From positions 26,202 to 90,201 of the forward strand of contig JAFTWC010000018.1 of assembly GCA_017465475.1 (NCBI GenBank): a DNA stretch of 64,000 bases, written 5' to 3'. A program made the position numbers and the translations under genes. Under the pieces are notes generated by a model. It worked only from the letters and a program-made list of their open reading frames with translations. It did no database searches and was not told the DNA's origin. Positions 32,609 through 43,120 of this stretch are shown piece after piece. The DNA is from Lachnospiraceae bacterium (GTDB taxonomy: Bacteria; Bacillota; Clostridia; Lachnospirales; Lachnospiraceae). Each line of letters opens with the position of its first letter. Within the stretch, counting starts at the first letter, position 1.

Positions 32609-34654
32609 ATGAAGCATAAGGAAGTACAGGCACCGAAACAAAAAAGGGCTGAGAAGGGTCGTATTCAGATGGAGATTCTGAAGCAAATCGGTAAAATTGT
32701 TATCAGTTTCTTAATTGTTTTGGCAATTGTGGTGGGAATTATGTTGACCAACATTGTAAATGATGCGAATCAGACAGAGATTCAGCTTCGTTCTGAAGTG
32801 GCATCCTGGGAGGTGTCGGACTATTTTCAGCCGTATCTCGGTATGGTGGAAAATATGGCGATGAATCCGCAAGCACAACAGGTGCTGACGGATACTGTGG
32901 AAGGAAAGAATATCAGAAGACAGAAAGATTTTGCTACCACGGAGAAGTATTTATATAATTTGGCAAAGGGTGACGATAACCCTGTAGATGCCGCATGGTT
33001 AGTAGATTTGGATTCCAAGTCTCTTATGATGTCCAACGGACACACGGAAAGCGGTACCTTTGATGCAACGTCATATGAATGGTATTCCTGCGTAGAGGTA
33101 GGGGATACGGTGTATTCGGAGCCGTATGTGTCTTTCACAACGCAGGTGCCGGTTATCAGTCTTGCCTGTCCGGTATATTCTGATGATGATACGCCGGTGC
33201 TTCTCGGTATTGCCGGTGTGGATGTAAAGTTATCGAAAGTGGCAGAGGTAATGAAACATCATACCATCGGAAAGAATGGCTTTTCTATTTTACTTTCCGG
33301 GACGGGAGTAGTGGCATATGCACCGACGGAATCTATTGTTTTAACTAATATGGCTGATTTGGATGTGAATCCGGAAGCAGTGGAGGCTGTGAAGTCACAA
33401 ACTGTTCAGTCTATGAAAGTAAAATTTGGCGGCAGCAGCGAGTTCGGTCATTTTGCCAAGGTGGGTACCAGCGGATATATGGTGCTCAGTGTAATGCCGG
33501 TAGGTGAATTTTACCAGTCTACAATTCTTTGTCTTGTTATGCTTGTTGTACTGAATATTGCTGCATGTGTTATTATCTATTTCGGTATTCGAAAGACGGC
33601 ACAAAAGATTACAAAGCCGGTGGAAGAATTAAAGGATATTGCACAAAAGCTGGCAGAAGGTAATCTTGATGTAGAGCTTTCCGTGACTGCCAATAATGAG
33701 ATTGGTGAGCTGGCATATTATATCGGAAAAACCGTAGAACGATTAAAAGAGTATATTGTTTATATCGATGAAGTGGCAGCGGTATTGGCAAATGTGGCAG
33801 ATGGTGATTTACGCATTGAATTGAAGAATGAGTATGTGGGTGAGTTTGCAAAGTTAAAGGATGCATTACTGAACATTTCTGCAAGCTTGACACAGGTGTT
33901 AAGCGGAATTAATGAAAGTGCCGGTCAGGTATTGAACGGTTCCGATGAATTGGCAAATGTATCCCAGGCATTGGCGGAAGGTGCAACCATGCAGACCATG
34001 GCGGTAGAGTCTCTTTTGACTACTACAAATAAGATTGCGGATGAAGTAGAGGAAAGCCGTGTAAAGGCCGAGGAGTCCGAGGTTGAAACCAATCGTGTAA
34101 CAAAGATGATGGAAGACAATCAGGAATTGATGAATCAAATGACTGCGGCAATGGAGAAAATCCGGTCTACATCCCAGGAGGTTGTAGGTATTATTCAGGC
34201 TATTGAGCAGATTGCAGATCAGACAAATCTTTTGGCACTGAATGCATCCATAGAGGCAGCAAGAGCAGGTGAGGCAGGAAGAGGTTTTGCGGTTGTTGCG
34301 GATGAAATCGGAAAGCTGGCAGATGAAAGCTCTAAGGCAGCCAATACGACTCGTGACTTGATTCAGGTGTCCTTAAATGAAATCGAAAAGGGTAATGAAG
34401 TTGCGGATACGGTTAAGAATTCCCTGTTAGAGGCTGTAAAAGCATTTGCACAGGTAAATCAGATGATTACCCAAACTGCGGAAATGGCAGTAGATCAGGC
34501 AGAGGATATGAAGCAGGTTCGTAAGGGCGTCGAGGACATTACACAAGGTATTTCCGAGAACTCTGCCATTGCGGAGGAAGCTTCCGCTACCTCTCAGGAG
34601 TTGGCAACACAGGCTTCGAACCTTAACGATTTAATCGGAAATTTCAAGTATTAA
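32609..34654 (+). CDS. Methyl-accepting chemotaxis protein (double-Cache type)
   Basis: 681 residues: TM1 (about 30-50), a periplasmic-type dCache ligand domain (about 55-295, with [20 protein letters not shown]), TM2 (about 300-322), HAMP (about 323-378) and a cytoplasmic signalling domain. The conserved hairpin reads [20 protein letters not shown]. It should control CheA and so swimming or another output. dCache domains usually bind amino acids, carboxylates or sugars; the ligand is not readable. The next gene, a beta-mannosidase, starts 15 nt downstream, so the receptor may report on mannosides. No che genes lie in the window. Confidence 0.92.
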   Translation: MKHKEVQAPKQKRAEKGRIQMEILKQIGKIVISFLIVLAIVVGIMLTNIVNDANQTEIQLRSEVASWEVSDYFQPYLGMVENMAMNPQAQQVLTDTVEGKNIRRQKDFATTEKYLYNLAKGDDNPVDAAWLVDLDSKSLMMSNGHTESGTFDATSYEWYSCVEVGDTVYSEPYVSFTTQVPVISLACPVYSDDDTPVLLGIAGVDVKLSKVAEVMKHHTIGKNGFSILLSGTGVVAYAPTESIVLTNMADLDVNPEAVEAVKSQTVQSMKVKFGGSSEFGHFAKVGTSGYMVLSVMPVGEFYQSTILCLVMLVVLNIAACVIIYFGIRKTAQKITKPVEELKDIAQKLAEGNLDVELSVTANNEIGELAYYIGKTVERLKEYIVYIDEVAAVLANVADGDLRIELKNEYVGEFAKLKDALLNISASLTQVLSGINESAGQVLNGSDELANVSQALAEGATMQTMAVESLLTTTNKIADEVEESRVKAEESEVETNRVTKMMEDNQELMNQMTAAMEKIRSTSQEVVGIIQAIEQIADQTNLLALNASIEAARAGEAGRGFAVVADEIGKLADESSKAANTTRDLIQVSLNEIEKGNEVADTVKNSLLEAVKAFAQVNQMITQTAEMAVDQAEDMKQVRKGVEDITQGISENSAIAEEASATSQELATQASNLNDLIGNFKY

Positions 34655-34669
34655 GCAAGGAGATTACTT

Positions 34670-37156
34670 ATGGTGATTCGGGAATTAAATAAGAACTGGA
34701 CCATGAGAGACAGAAGCTGGGATGATTTTATCCCGGCTTCTGTGCCTGGTGACCTTTATACGGATTTGTTGAACAGTAAGAGAATGGAGGACCCTTATTA
34801 CAGAGACAATGAGTTGGCAGCATTGAAATTGTCGGAGAAAGAATATGAATATACGACAGTGTTTCTTGCGGACCGTGACGAAGTAGAGAAGGAACGGATA
34901 CTGCTCCGTTTCGAGGGAATTGATACGCTGGCGGATGTTTACCTGAATGATAAGCAAATCGGGTTTGCAAATAATATGCACCGGGTATGGGAATATGATG
35001 TGAAGTCCGTGTTAAAAGAAGGCGAAAACATACTAAAGGTAGTGTTTCATTCACCGACGAAGTATATCAGGGAAAAGTATAAACAAAGACGTCTTGACGG
35101 AACATCAGATGCTATGAGAGGATTTCCGTATTTGCGTAAGGCTCATTGCATGTTCGGATGGGACTGGGGTCCGAGGTTGCCCGGTGTAGGACTTTGGAGA
35201 CCGGTATATCTCATTGCCTATGATACGGTACGAATTGACAGTACTTATTTGAAACAAAAGCATACAAACGGCATTGTGGAACTGACCACAGAAGTGACAC
35301 TGGAAACTGCGGAAGGAAATTCTTTTACCTACGGAGAAAAGTCTGCATTGTTGTTAAAGGCAGAGCCGGTGATAAAGGAATTATCCGTAAAGGTAGAAGT
35401 ACTTGATCCGGAGGGAAATGTTGTGGCGGAAGGTAACGGGGTCACGCCGATTTGTATTCAAAATCCGAAACTATGGTGGCCGGCCGGCTTTGGAGAACAG
35501 CCTCTTTATACGGTGAAAGTGACAGTTTCTTTTAACGGTAAGGACTTAGATACGTGGGAACGCAGAATCGGTCTTCGTACCATGTCTGTGACTACGGAAA
35601 AAGACGAATACGGAGAACGGTTTGCTCATGTAGTAAACGGTGTGGAAGTCTTTGCCATGGGCGGAGATTATATTCCGGAGGATAATTTACTGGCCCGGAC
35701 AAATCCGGAGAGAACGAGACAACTGCTTACGGATGCGAAGCTGGCAAATTTCAACAGCATTCGTGTTTGGGGCGGCGGATATTATCCGGAGGATTGGTTT
35801 TATGATACCTGTGATGAACTGGGACTTATCGTATGGCAGGATTTTATGTTTGCCTGCGCAGTGTATGATTTGACGGAAGAGTTTGAAGAAAATATTATTG
35901 CGGAATTTAAAGACAACATTAAGCGGTTACGGCATCATGCTTCCTTGGGATTGTGGTGCGGCAACAACGAGATGGAGCTTTTTGTGAAGCAGGGCGAATG
36001 GGTGAATTCACCGAAAGAACAGAGCGATTATGTAAAAATGTATGAGTATATTTTGCCGAAAGTATTAAAGGAGTATGACCCGGAAGCGTTTTATTGGCCG
36101 GCAAGTCCGTCCAGCGGAGGCTGTTTTGATGAGCCGAATGATGAGACCAGAGGGGATGTACACTATTGGGAGGTTTGGCACGGAAATAAGCCGATTACCG
36201 AGTACCGGAAGTTCTATTTCAGATATCTTTCGGAATTCGGATTCCAGTCTTTTCCGGCGGTTAAAACCATTGAGACCTTTACGCTTCCGGAGGATCGGAA
36301 TATATACTCTTATGTAATGGAAAAGCATCAGAGAAATGCGGCGGCAAACGGAAAAATCTCCAATTACATGTCTCAGACATATTTGTATCCGTCCTCTTTT
36401 GATACGGTAGTTTATGCGTCACAGCTGTTGCAGGCTCAAGCAATTCGTTATGGCGTAGAGCATTTCAGAAGATGGCGGGGACGCTGTATGGGTACTGTTA
36501 TTTGGCAATTAAATGATTGTTGGCCGGTGGCGAGCTGGTCTTCAATCGACTATTACGGAAGATGGAAGGCGTTGCATTATTATGCCAAACGTTTCTTTGC
36601 TCCGGTACTGCTTTCCTGCGAGGAAGAAGGAATTCTTACACAGGACACCAATCCGAATGCGGAGCCGTATGAAGTGATAAAATCGGCTAAATTTAATATT
36701 AGCAATGAAACCATGCAAGAGAAAACATTGACTGTAAAATGGCAGCTGCGAGATGCAAAGGGATGCGTAAAAGAAAGCTGCGAAGAAACCGTTTCTGTCC
36801 CTGCATTAGGTGTGGTATGGCTCACTAAAACGGAATTGCCGCAGGCAGAGTTGTATGAGGATCATGTATTTTATTCTTTGTGGGAAGATAATGAGATGAT
36901 AAGCAGCAGCAGCGTGCTCTTTTGCCAACCGAAATATTACCGGTTTGAGAATCCGGAACTTTCGGTGCGGGTAGAAGGCGACGAGGTAATTGTGGTTGCT
37001 AAGAACTATGCCAAAGATGTAGAGATTTTAAACGAAACGGAAGATATTCTTTTGGAGGATAATTACTTTGATATGGAACCGGGGGAACGGAGGGTGAAAA
37101 TTCTGCGCGGAGATGCGAAAGACATTCGTGTGCGCAGTACCTATGATATCCGGTAG
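34670..37156 (+). CDS. Beta-mannosidase, glycoside hydrolase family 2
   Basis: 828 residues with the GH2 layout of sugar-binding, immunoglobulin-like and TIM-barrel domains. The catalytic acid/base is E434 (CGNNEME) and the nucleophile is E522 (YLSEFGFQ), matching the beta-mannosidase subgroup. WDWGPRLPGVG in the N-terminal domain is also typical. There is no signal peptide, so it acts in the cytoplasm on imported mannosides, releasing mannose. It shares an operon with the chemoreceptor upstream and the isomerase downstream. Confidence 0.92.
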   Translation: MVIRELNKNWTMRDRSWDDFIPASVPGDLYTDLLNSKRMEDPYYRDNELAALKLSEKEYEYTTVFLADRDEVEKERILLRFEGIDTLADVYLNDKQIGFANNMHRVWEYDVKSVLKEGENILKVVFHSPTKYIREKYKQRRLDGTSDAMRGFPYLRKAHCMFGWDWGPRLPGVGLWRPVYLIAYDTVRIDSTYLKQKHTNGIVELTTEVTLETAEGNSFTYGEKSALLLKAEPVIKELSVKVEVLDPEGNVVAEGNGVTPICIQNPKLWWPAGFGEQPLYTVKVTVSFNGKDLDTWERRIGLRTMSVTTEKDEYGERFAHVVNGVEVFAMGGDYIPEDNLLARTNPERTRQLLTDAKLANFNSIRVWGGGYYPEDWFYDTCDELGLIVWQDFMFACAVYDLTEEFEENIIAEFKDNIKRLRHHASLGLWCGNNEMELFVKQGEWVNSPKEQSDYVKMYEYILPKVLKEYDPEAFYWPASPSSGGCFDEPNDETRGDVHYWEVWHGNKPITEYRKFYFRYLSEFGFQSFPAVKTIETFTLPEDRNIYSYVMEKHQRNAAANGKISNYMSQTYLYPSSFDTVVYASQLLQAQAIRYGVEHFRRWRGRCMGTVIWQLNDCWPVASWSSIDYYGRWKALHYYAKRFFAPVLLSCEEEGILTQDTNPNAEPYEVIKSAKFNISNETMQEKTLTVKWQLRDAKGCVKESCEETVSVPALGVVWLTKTELPQAELYEDHVFYSLWEDNEMISSSSVLFCQPKYYRFENPELSVRVEGDEVIVVAKNYAKDVEILNETEDILLEDNYFDMEPGERRVKILRGDAKDIRVRSTYDIR

Positions 37157-37170
37157 AACGGGAGGCACCA

Positions 37171-38412
37171 ATGGGCGAAACAGTAAGAAAATATCAAATT
37201 GATACGGCAGAAAATAAGGAGTTCATGAAAGAACTGCGAGAAAATTTATTTTCTTTTGGACACGGTTTTCCGTCTCCGGGTGGTGGTTCCTATTACTTGG
37301 GAGATGACGGAACACCGTGGAAGGAACGGAACCGGGAAACCTGGATCACCTGTCGTATGGCACATGTATACAGCATGGGTACGATGTTGGGACACGTGGG
37401 AAGTGAGGCATTGGTTGATGCTGCATTAAAAGGACTGAACGGGGAACTGAAAGATGCGGAACACGGCGGATGGTATGCCGGTTTGACAGCGGAAGGTGCC
37501 GTGGTGCCGAATAAGCAGTGTTATGCCCATGCGTTTGTGATATTAGCGGCATCCTCTGCCGTACTAGCCAATCGACCGGGAGCAGAGGGATTATTAAAGG
37601 AAGCTCTTGTTATATACGATGAGAAGTTTTGGCAGGAAGAGGAAGGTCTTTCTGTTGATACCTGGGATACTTCGTTTCAAAAGCTGGATACCTATCGTGG
37701 GTTAAATGCCAATATGCATACGGTGGAGGCTTTTTTGGCTGCGGCGGATGTGTTGGGAGAAGAGAAGTACCGGGTACGGGCCGGAAGGATTATTGACCGG
37801 GTGTTGCTGTGGGCGAAAGAGAATGAGTGGAGAATTCCGGAGCATTTTACGGAAACTTGGAAACCGGATTTGGAATGTAACAAAGAAGTACCGGATGATC
37901 CGTTTAAACCCTATGGTGCTACACCGGGGCATGGGATTGAATGGGCAAGATTGATTACCCAGTGGACAATGGCCTTTTGTAAGACAGAGGAAGAAAAGAA
38001 GAAGTATGTGGAGGCTGCCGAAAGTTTATACGGACGTGCGGTATCGGATGCGTGGAACGCAGATGGTGCCCGGGGCCTGGTATATACAACCGATTGGGAA
38101 GGAACCCCTGTAGTACATGACCGGATGCACTGGACACTGGCAGAAGCAATTAATACTTCTGCAGTGCTGTATCGTGTCACGGGAAAAGACCGATACGCAA
38201 AGGATTATGCGGAGTTTATGCAATATCTGGACGAAATCGTTGCCGATCATGACAATGGTTCCTGGTATCATCAGTTAGACAGAAATAACCGGGTAATCGG
38301 TACGGTGTGGCCCGGAAAATCCGACCTCTATCATGCGGTGCAGGCAACGTTGATTCCGTATTTGCCGGTGGATGTATCCGTAGCGCCTGCGGTGAAAAAA
38401 GAGAATAGATAA
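37171..38412 (+). CDS. AGE/YihS-family aldose-ketose isomerase (probable mannose isomerase)
   Basis: 413 residues with an alpha6/alpha6-barrel layout of the N-acylglucosamine 2-epimerase superfamily. Conserved segments include RETWITCRMAHVYS near the N-terminus, NKQCYAHAFVILAASS, GLNANMHTVEAFLAAADV, GHGIEWARL and KSDLYHAVQATLIP, with the expected His residues. The pattern is nearer to YihS/mannose isomerases than to GlcNAc epimerases. With the beta-mannosidase 14 nt upstream, the simplest role is mannose to fructose. Sulfoquinovose isomerase or cellobiose epimerase activity are alternatives. Confidence 0.82.
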   Translation: MGETVRKYQIDTAENKEFMKELRENLFSFGHGFPSPGGGSYYLGDDGTPWKERNRETWITCRMAHVYSMGTMLGHVGSEALVDAALKGLNGELKDAEHGGWYAGLTAEGAVVPNKQCYAHAFVILAASSAVLANRPGAEGLLKEALVIYDEKFWQEEEGLSVDTWDTSFQKLDTYRGLNANMHTVEAFLAAADVLGEEKYRVRAGRIIDRVLLWAKENEWRIPEHFTETWKPDLECNKEVPDDPFKPYGATPGHGIEWARLITQWTMAFCKTEEEKKKYVEAAESLYGRAVSDAWNADGARGLVYTTDWEGTPVVHDRMHWTLAEAINTSAVLYRVTGKDRYAKDYAEFMQYLDEIVADHDNGSWYHQLDRNNRVIGTVWPGKSDLYHAVQATLIPYLPVDVSVAPAVKKENR

Positions 38413-38428
38413 GAGAAAGCAGGAAAGA

Positions 38429-38467
38429 GAAAGGAACAGCAGGGATGTGCTGTTCCTTCTTTTTTTC
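38429..38467 (+). terminator. Terminator of the mannoside operon
   Basis: Perfect AAGGAACAGC / GCTGTTCCTT stem followed by CTTTTTTTC. Confidence 0.9.
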
Positions 38468-38537
38468 GGTCGTGGCGGAATACTTCGTAAGAATGTGGCA
38501 AAAATAGAAAATAGGTCTCGAAAAAGAGGAGAAGATG

Positions 38538-38546
38538 TGATATAAT
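38538..38546 (+). promoter_or_regulatory. Extended -10 promoter for the cdaA operon
   Basis: TGATATAAT (a TGn-extended -10) lies 64 nt before the first start codon. No good -35 is visible. Confidence 0.5.
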
Positions 38547-38609
38547 CATATAAATAAGATAAGATGGGGGAAGTGTTGTTTTTAATTGGCGGAGTTGAGG
38601 GAGGATAGT

Positions 38610-39056
38610 ATGTTAAATAATCGAAAGGTCAGACTGATGACCAGACTTGCAATGTATGAGCAGACGGAAGGAAAAGAAGACGTCCGGCTCAGTAAGTATT
38701 TTCAAACGGATTATGTCAGAGTAAATGTATTAAAAACAGTTGTGTCGATTACATTCGGATATCTGCTTATTTTATTACTTTTGGTAGTATATCATTCAGA
38801 GTACTTAATTAGAGAGGCGGTTACGCTGGACTACCGGGGAATGATTTTACGGTATGTGGGACTTTATGTGATTATCCTGACAGTGTATTGTGCGCTTGCC
38901 ATGATCGGGTATATGATAAAATATCGAAAGTCACGAAAAAAGTTGGCAAAGTATTTTAGAATGCTTCGCAGGTTGCGGAGTATGTACCGGGAAGAAGACG
39001 GTGAGTTGACGGATTTGGAGGAGGAAAATGTAAGTTATGATAGTGACAATACTTGA
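38610..39056 (+). CDS. Small two-helix membrane protein upstream of cdaA
   Basis: 148 residues. Cytosolic N-terminus, two membrane helices (about 45-62 and 82-106), a basic stretch (KYRKSRKKLAKYFRMLRRLRS) and an acidic tail. The family is not recognised. ATG 38610 follows GGGAGGATAGT. The next gene starts inside its 3' end (20-nt overlap), so it is in the cdaA operon. Confidence 0.7.
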   Translation: MLNNRKVRLMTRLAMYEQTEGKEDVRLSKYFQTDYVRVNVLKTVVSITFGYLLILLLLVVYHSEYLIREAVTLDYRGMILRYVGLYVIILTVYCALAMIGYMIKYRKSRKKLAKYFRMLRRLRSMYREEDGELTDLEEENVSYDSDNT

Positions 39057-40068
39057 AATCAGGGCACAGATATTGCGTTTTATACAGAAGTTTCAGTTGG
39101 TTGTGGAACCGGTGGTAAAGTTTATTATAGCGTTTGCGGTATTTCGTTGTATTAACAACGCTATCGGTCACCAGGAACAATTGATGAGTTTACCTGCAGA
39201 GCTGTTGCTTTCGTTGTTGGGAACTTTTACACCGGCAATTATACTGACTTTGTTGGCGGCAGTGGTTTCATTGGTGCATGTTTATGTGGCGTCCCCTCTT
39301 TTAGCAATCCTGGTTGCGGTGTTGATGGTGATTTTGTATTGTTTTATCGCCAGATTTTCCGGAAAGTACGGATATGTAGTGTTGGCAATTCCGATTTTAT
39401 TTTTGCTTAAAATTCCGTATGTGGTTCCGATGATTTTAGGTCTGGTGGCCACACCGATGACTGTAATCCCTGTGGCATGCGGTGTTATTGTTTACCGGAT
39501 GTTTGAGGTAATCGGCAGTGCGGCACTGGTAGAAGGAGCTACGGCAATCGAAGACATTTTGTTATTGTACATTGATGTGATTGACCGCTTACTGGCGGAT
39601 AAACTGATGATTGTTAATATCGGTGTGTTTTTCGTTATGATTCTTGTGATGTATTTGATGCGCAAACTGAGCATAGAATATGTATTTGAGATATCGATTG
39701 CGGTTGGTGCGATTGTTTGTATTCTCGGTTTTTTAATTACAGATGTTATTTTGCATACGCAGATTAATATTACTTCCATGGTGTTCGGTACCGTTGGCTC
39801 TATGCTGATTGCACTGGTATTTCAGTTTTTCCGGCTTGCGCTTGATTATTCGGCGGTAGAGCGGGTTCAGTTTGAAGATGATGATTATTATTATTACGTG
39901 AAAGCAGTACCGAAGATTCATTTGACGGTGCCGGAGCGCAGTGTAAAGAAAATCAGTACGAACAAGGGCACGGAGCCGGAGGAACAAAAAGCGGAAAGAT
40001 TGGCATTTTTGCAAAGCGGGCTTTACTCTGAAACGGAGGAGCAAGAGGAAGAAGACGGGGAATTATAG
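39037..40068 (+). CDS. Polytopic membrane protein upstream of cdaA
   Basis: 343 residues with about eight hydrophobic segments between residues 25 and 270, then a charged, acidic cytosolic tail. No transporter or enzyme signature is visible. It overlaps the previous gene and precedes cdaA by 60 nt, so it may tune c-di-AMP synthesis or share its stimulus (turgor or envelope state). This is context inference only. Confidence 0.7.
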   Translation: MIVTILEIRAQILRFIQKFQLVVEPVVKFIIAFAVFRCINNAIGHQEQLMSLPAELLLSLLGTFTPAIILTLLAAVVSLVHVYVASPLLAILVAVLMVILYCFIARFSGKYGYVVLAIPILFLLKIPYVVPMILGLVATPMTVIPVACGVIVYRMFEVIGSAALVEGATAIEDILLLYIDVIDRLLADKLMIVNIGVFFVMILVMYLMRKLSIEYVFEISIAVGAIVCILGFLITDVILHTQINITSMVFGTVGSMLIALVFQFFRLALDYSAVERVQFEDDDYYYYVKAVPKIHLTVPERSVKKISTNKGTEPEEQKAERLAFLQSGLYSETEEQEEEDGEL

Positions 40069-40128
40069 AAGCAACGACTACGAAGGTAACCGTAAAACGG
40101 TAAAATAAGATACAAGGGGCGGATAGGT

Positions 40129-41055
40129 ATGGAGAGCCTAAAAGATTTTTTTTCGAACATAGCAACTAAAATGCGAATTCCGGCAATCGGAGTGATTGAT
40201 GTGCTGGAAATCATTATTATTGCGTTCATTATTTACAATGTCATGAAATGGGTCAGGTCCACACAGGCATGGATGCCGATGAAGGGCCTGATGATTCTGC
40301 TTTTGTTTTGGGTGGTAGCATCCATATTTAAGATGAACGTTATATTATGGATTTTAAATAACACTATCGGTGTGGGAATTACGGCGATTATTATTGTATT
40401 TCAACCGGAAATCAGACGGGCGTTGGAACAGTTGGGACAACAGAGTTTTGCGTCGTCGCTGCGATTGTTTGGAGAGGATAAGGAAGAACGTTTTTCTGAT
40501 AAAACGGTAGAAGCACTGGTAAAATCAGTGGATGATCTGGCGAAAGAGAAGGTAGGAGCTCTGATTGTAATTGAAAGGGAAGTTTCTCTTAAGGAGTATG
40601 AAGAAACAGGAATTGCGATTGACGCCACAGTATCGAAACAGCTGTTGCTTAATATTTTTGTGAAGAACACACCATTACACGACGGAGCAATTGTTCTCCG
40701 GGGAGACAGAGTGGCTGCGGCGACCTGTTATTTGCCGGTTTCTAAAAATATGGGAATCAGTAAGGCTTTGGGAACCAGACATCGTGCGGCTTTGGGTGTC
40801 AGTGAAGTGACGGACAGTTTGACCATAATTGTGTCGGAAGAAACGGGACATGTCTCGCTGGCTCTTAACGGCGGATTAATCAGGGATATTAAGCCGGATT
40901 ACCTTCGTATGAAACTGGTAGAAATTCAGAAGGAAACCATAAAGCCTGTCACGGAGAAGAAGTCATTGAAAAAGAATTTTCAGGACAAAAAAGGATCGGG
41001 GACAGATGTATTGAAAGGGAAGTCCTTACGTAAGAAGGGGGGAGCACAGAAATGA
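40129..41055 (+). CDS. cdaA: Diadenylate cyclase CdaA (c-di-AMP synthase)
   Basis: 308 residues: three N-terminal membrane helices (about 20-95), then the DisA_N cyclase domain. The catalytic motifs DGA (185-187) and RHR (217-219) are intact. It makes c-di-AMP from two ATP, an essential messenger for potassium, turgor and wall balance in Firmicutes. Its stop overlaps the cdaR start by 4 nt, the classic cdaA-cdaR arrangement. A basic C-terminal tail of about 40 residues follows the domain. Confidence 0.95.
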   Translation: MESLKDFFSNIATKMRIPAIGVIDVLEIIIIAFIIYNVMKWVRSTQAWMPMKGLMILLLFWVVASIFKMNVILWILNNTIGVGITAIIIVFQPEIRRALEQLGQQSFASSLRLFGEDKEERFSDKTVEALVKSVDDLAKEKVGALIVIEREVSLKEYEETGIAIDATVSKQLLLNIFVKNTPLHDGAIVLRGDRVAAATCYLPVSKNMGISKALGTRHRAALGVSEVTDSLTIIVSEETGHVSLALNGGLIRDIKPDYLRMKLVEIQKETIKPVTEKKSLKKNFQDKKGSGTDVLKGKSLRKKGGAQK

Positions 41056-42290
41056 AAGAGAAGTTGACGAATAATTTCTGGATGAAACTCCTGTCGGTGG
41101 GAATTGCCATTGTTTTTTGGTTTATAATTATAACATCCGAAGATCCGGTAGAAAGTAAAGAGTTTAAAGATATTCCGGTGCAGGTATTAAATGAAGAGCT
41201 TGTGCTGGAAAGGGAAAAGGTATTAGAGATTTTGTCCGGAGATACGGTAGATGTGGTGCTTGAGGGAAGGCGCTCCGAGCTGGAGAGACTGACAGAGAAA
41301 GATATTGTGGCCAATGCGGATTTGTCTGAGGTATCCTTTATGAATACGGTAATGATTCGCGCTGAAGTTCCGGATTATCCGGGGATTACGGTATTAAATA
41401 ACGGCGAAAATCAGATGAAACTCTTGTTTGATGACTATGTAACGGAGCGGTTTAGTTTTCGTGTTGAGACCATCGGAGAACCTATGGCGGGATATTATGT
41501 GGGGGATGCACTCCCAAGTCCGAATATTATTCAGATATCCGGTGCAAAAACGGTATTAGATAAGATTAAAGAAGTGGTATTGGAAGTGGATGTCAGCGGC
41601 CGAAGCGTTGATTTTGCTACAACAGCATTGCCGAAGGTATATGATATGAACGGAGATGAAATTGCAGCATCCAAATTAACTTTGCAGGAAGAGGCGAATA
41701 CCGTGGCGGTAAATGTGCCGATTTTGACATCGAAGTTGTTACGGGTGCGTGTGAATACTGTGGGGGAGCCGGCGGAAGGATATGAAATATTGCCGGAAAA
41801 TATTGCATTTCAGCCGGAAATGGTGCGAGTGGCCGGTACGAAGGAAGAGCTGAATGAGTTGGGGTATTATCTTACCTTAGAGGTGGATGTGTCCGAATTA
41901 GCAGGAACTCTTGAAAAGAATTTTCAAGTCAGCTCGCTGTTGGATAAAAATCTGGAGAGCCTGCGTGTTGTAGACGGTCAGACAGTGGCGGTAGAAGTTA
42001 AAGTGACACCGTACGTAAGGAAGGAATTGGAGGTCCCGATTTCAAAAATCGAACTTCGGAATCTTGGAGAAGAGTATGAGGCAAAGGTGTTGCCGACATT
42101 GGATGTGAAGGTAAGTATAAGCTGTAAAAAAGCAAGAGAATCACTAATAACAGTAGAAAACTTAAAGCCTTATGTGGATCTTGCCGGATTTACAGAAGGT
42201 ACATATATGGTGCCGTTGCAGTTTGATCTTCCGTCTAAGGTTTTATGGGAGGAAGAAATGGGGCTGGATGTGGTGATATCAAAAAAATAG
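41052..42290 (+). CDS. cdaR: YbbR-domain CdaA regulator CdaR
   Basis: 412 residues: one N-terminal membrane helix (about 10-27) and four tandem YbbR-like beta domains outside the membrane (recurring GEPMAGYYVGD / GEPAEGYEILPEN segments). It binds and modulates CdaA at the membrane. The glmM gene that often follows cdaR in Firmicutes is absent. A polysaccharide ABC exporter follows instead. Confidence 0.9.
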   Translation: MKEKLTNNFWMKLLSVGIAIVFWFIIITSEDPVESKEFKDIPVQVLNEELVLEREKVLEILSGDTVDVVLEGRRSELERLTEKDIVANADLSEVSFMNTVMIRAEVPDYPGITVLNNGENQMKLLFDDYVTERFSFRVETIGEPMAGYYVGDALPSPNIIQISGAKTVLDKIKEVVLEVDVSGRSVDFATTALPKVYDMNGDEIAASKLTLQEEANTVAVNVPILTSKLLRVRVNTVGEPAEGYEILPENIAFQPEMVRVAGTKEELNELGYYLTLEVDVSELAGTLEKNFQVSSLLDKNLESLRVVDGQTVAVEVKVTPYVRKELEVPISKIELRNLGEEYEAKVLPTLDVKVSISCKKARESLITVENLKPYVDLAGFTEGTYMVPLQFDLPSKVLWEEEMGLDVVISKK

Positions 42291-42329
42291 GCATCCGGGG
42301 AATGAGAATAGTCAGGAGAAAGAACAGGA

Positions 42330-43103
42330 ATGACGGTTTTAAGCAATTTTCAAAAATATCGTAATTTACTTGCGGAATTGGTAAAAAAAGATATCAAATT
42401 AAAATATCGCAATTCGTATCTCGGCGTGATTTGGACCATGTTAGAACCTTTACTTACCATGGTGGTTCTGACGCTGGTATTTTCAAAACTTTTGGGAAAA
42501 GGAACAAAGGATTTTCCTGTTTATATTTTGACGGGACGTTTGTTATATTCTTTTTTTTCCAATGGTACAAAGGCGGCGTTAAAGTCAGTGCGAGCCAATG
42601 CAAGTATGATAAAAAAAGTGTATGTGCCGAAGTATATGTATCCTTTTGCTACAGTGTTGTCAAATTATGTAATCTTTTTAATTTCACTTATCGTGCTTGC
42701 GATTGTGGCGCTGGCAAGAGGTGTATATCCTACAGTGCAGTTGATGTGGATTGTTGTTCCTTTACTACAGATTTTGCTGTTAACGGCAGGTGCAGGACTT
42801 ATTTTGTCCACGATGGCAGTGTTTTTTCGGGATATTGAGTACTTGTGGGGAGTCATGTTGATGTTGGTGATGTATGCCTGTGCCATATTCTATCAAGTGC
42901 AGGATGTAATCAGTGAGAAAAATGCATGGATATTTAAGTTAAATCCTTTGTACGCCATTATTGTTAATTTTCGAAATGCTGTATTCGGACAGCCCATGGA
43001 TTTCCAGGCAATGTGGTATGCCACGGGCTTTGGGGTAATAGCCGTGTTGTTCGGTGTGTTTGTATTTTATAAAAAGCAGGATAAGTTTATTTTATATCTG
43101 TAA
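42330..43103 (+). CDS. Polysaccharide/teichoic acid ABC exporter permease (TagG/Wzm type)
   Basis: 257 residues with six membrane helices of the ABC-2 type. The N-terminus (LKYRNSYLGVIWTMLEPLL) and central KKVYVPKYMYPFATVLSNYV are typical of TagG/Wzm permeases. It moves undecaprenyl-linked glycans across the membrane with the ATPase encoded 17 nt downstream. The two priming transferases in this window are possible suppliers of its substrate. Confidence 0.9.
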   Translation: MTVLSNFQKYRNLLAELVKKDIKLKYRNSYLGVIWTMLEPLLTMVVLTLVFSKLLGKGTKDFPVYILTGRLLYSFFSNGTKAALKSVRANASMIKKVYVPKYMYPFATVLSNYVIFLISLIVLAIVALARGVYPTVQLMWIVVPLLQILLLTAGAGLILSTMAVFFRDIEYLWGVMLMLVMYACAIFYQVQDVISEKNAWIFKLNPLYAIIVNFRNAVFGQPMDFQAMWYATGFGVIAVLFGVFVFYKKQDKFILYL

Positions 43104-43120
43104 ATGCGGAGAGATAAAAG

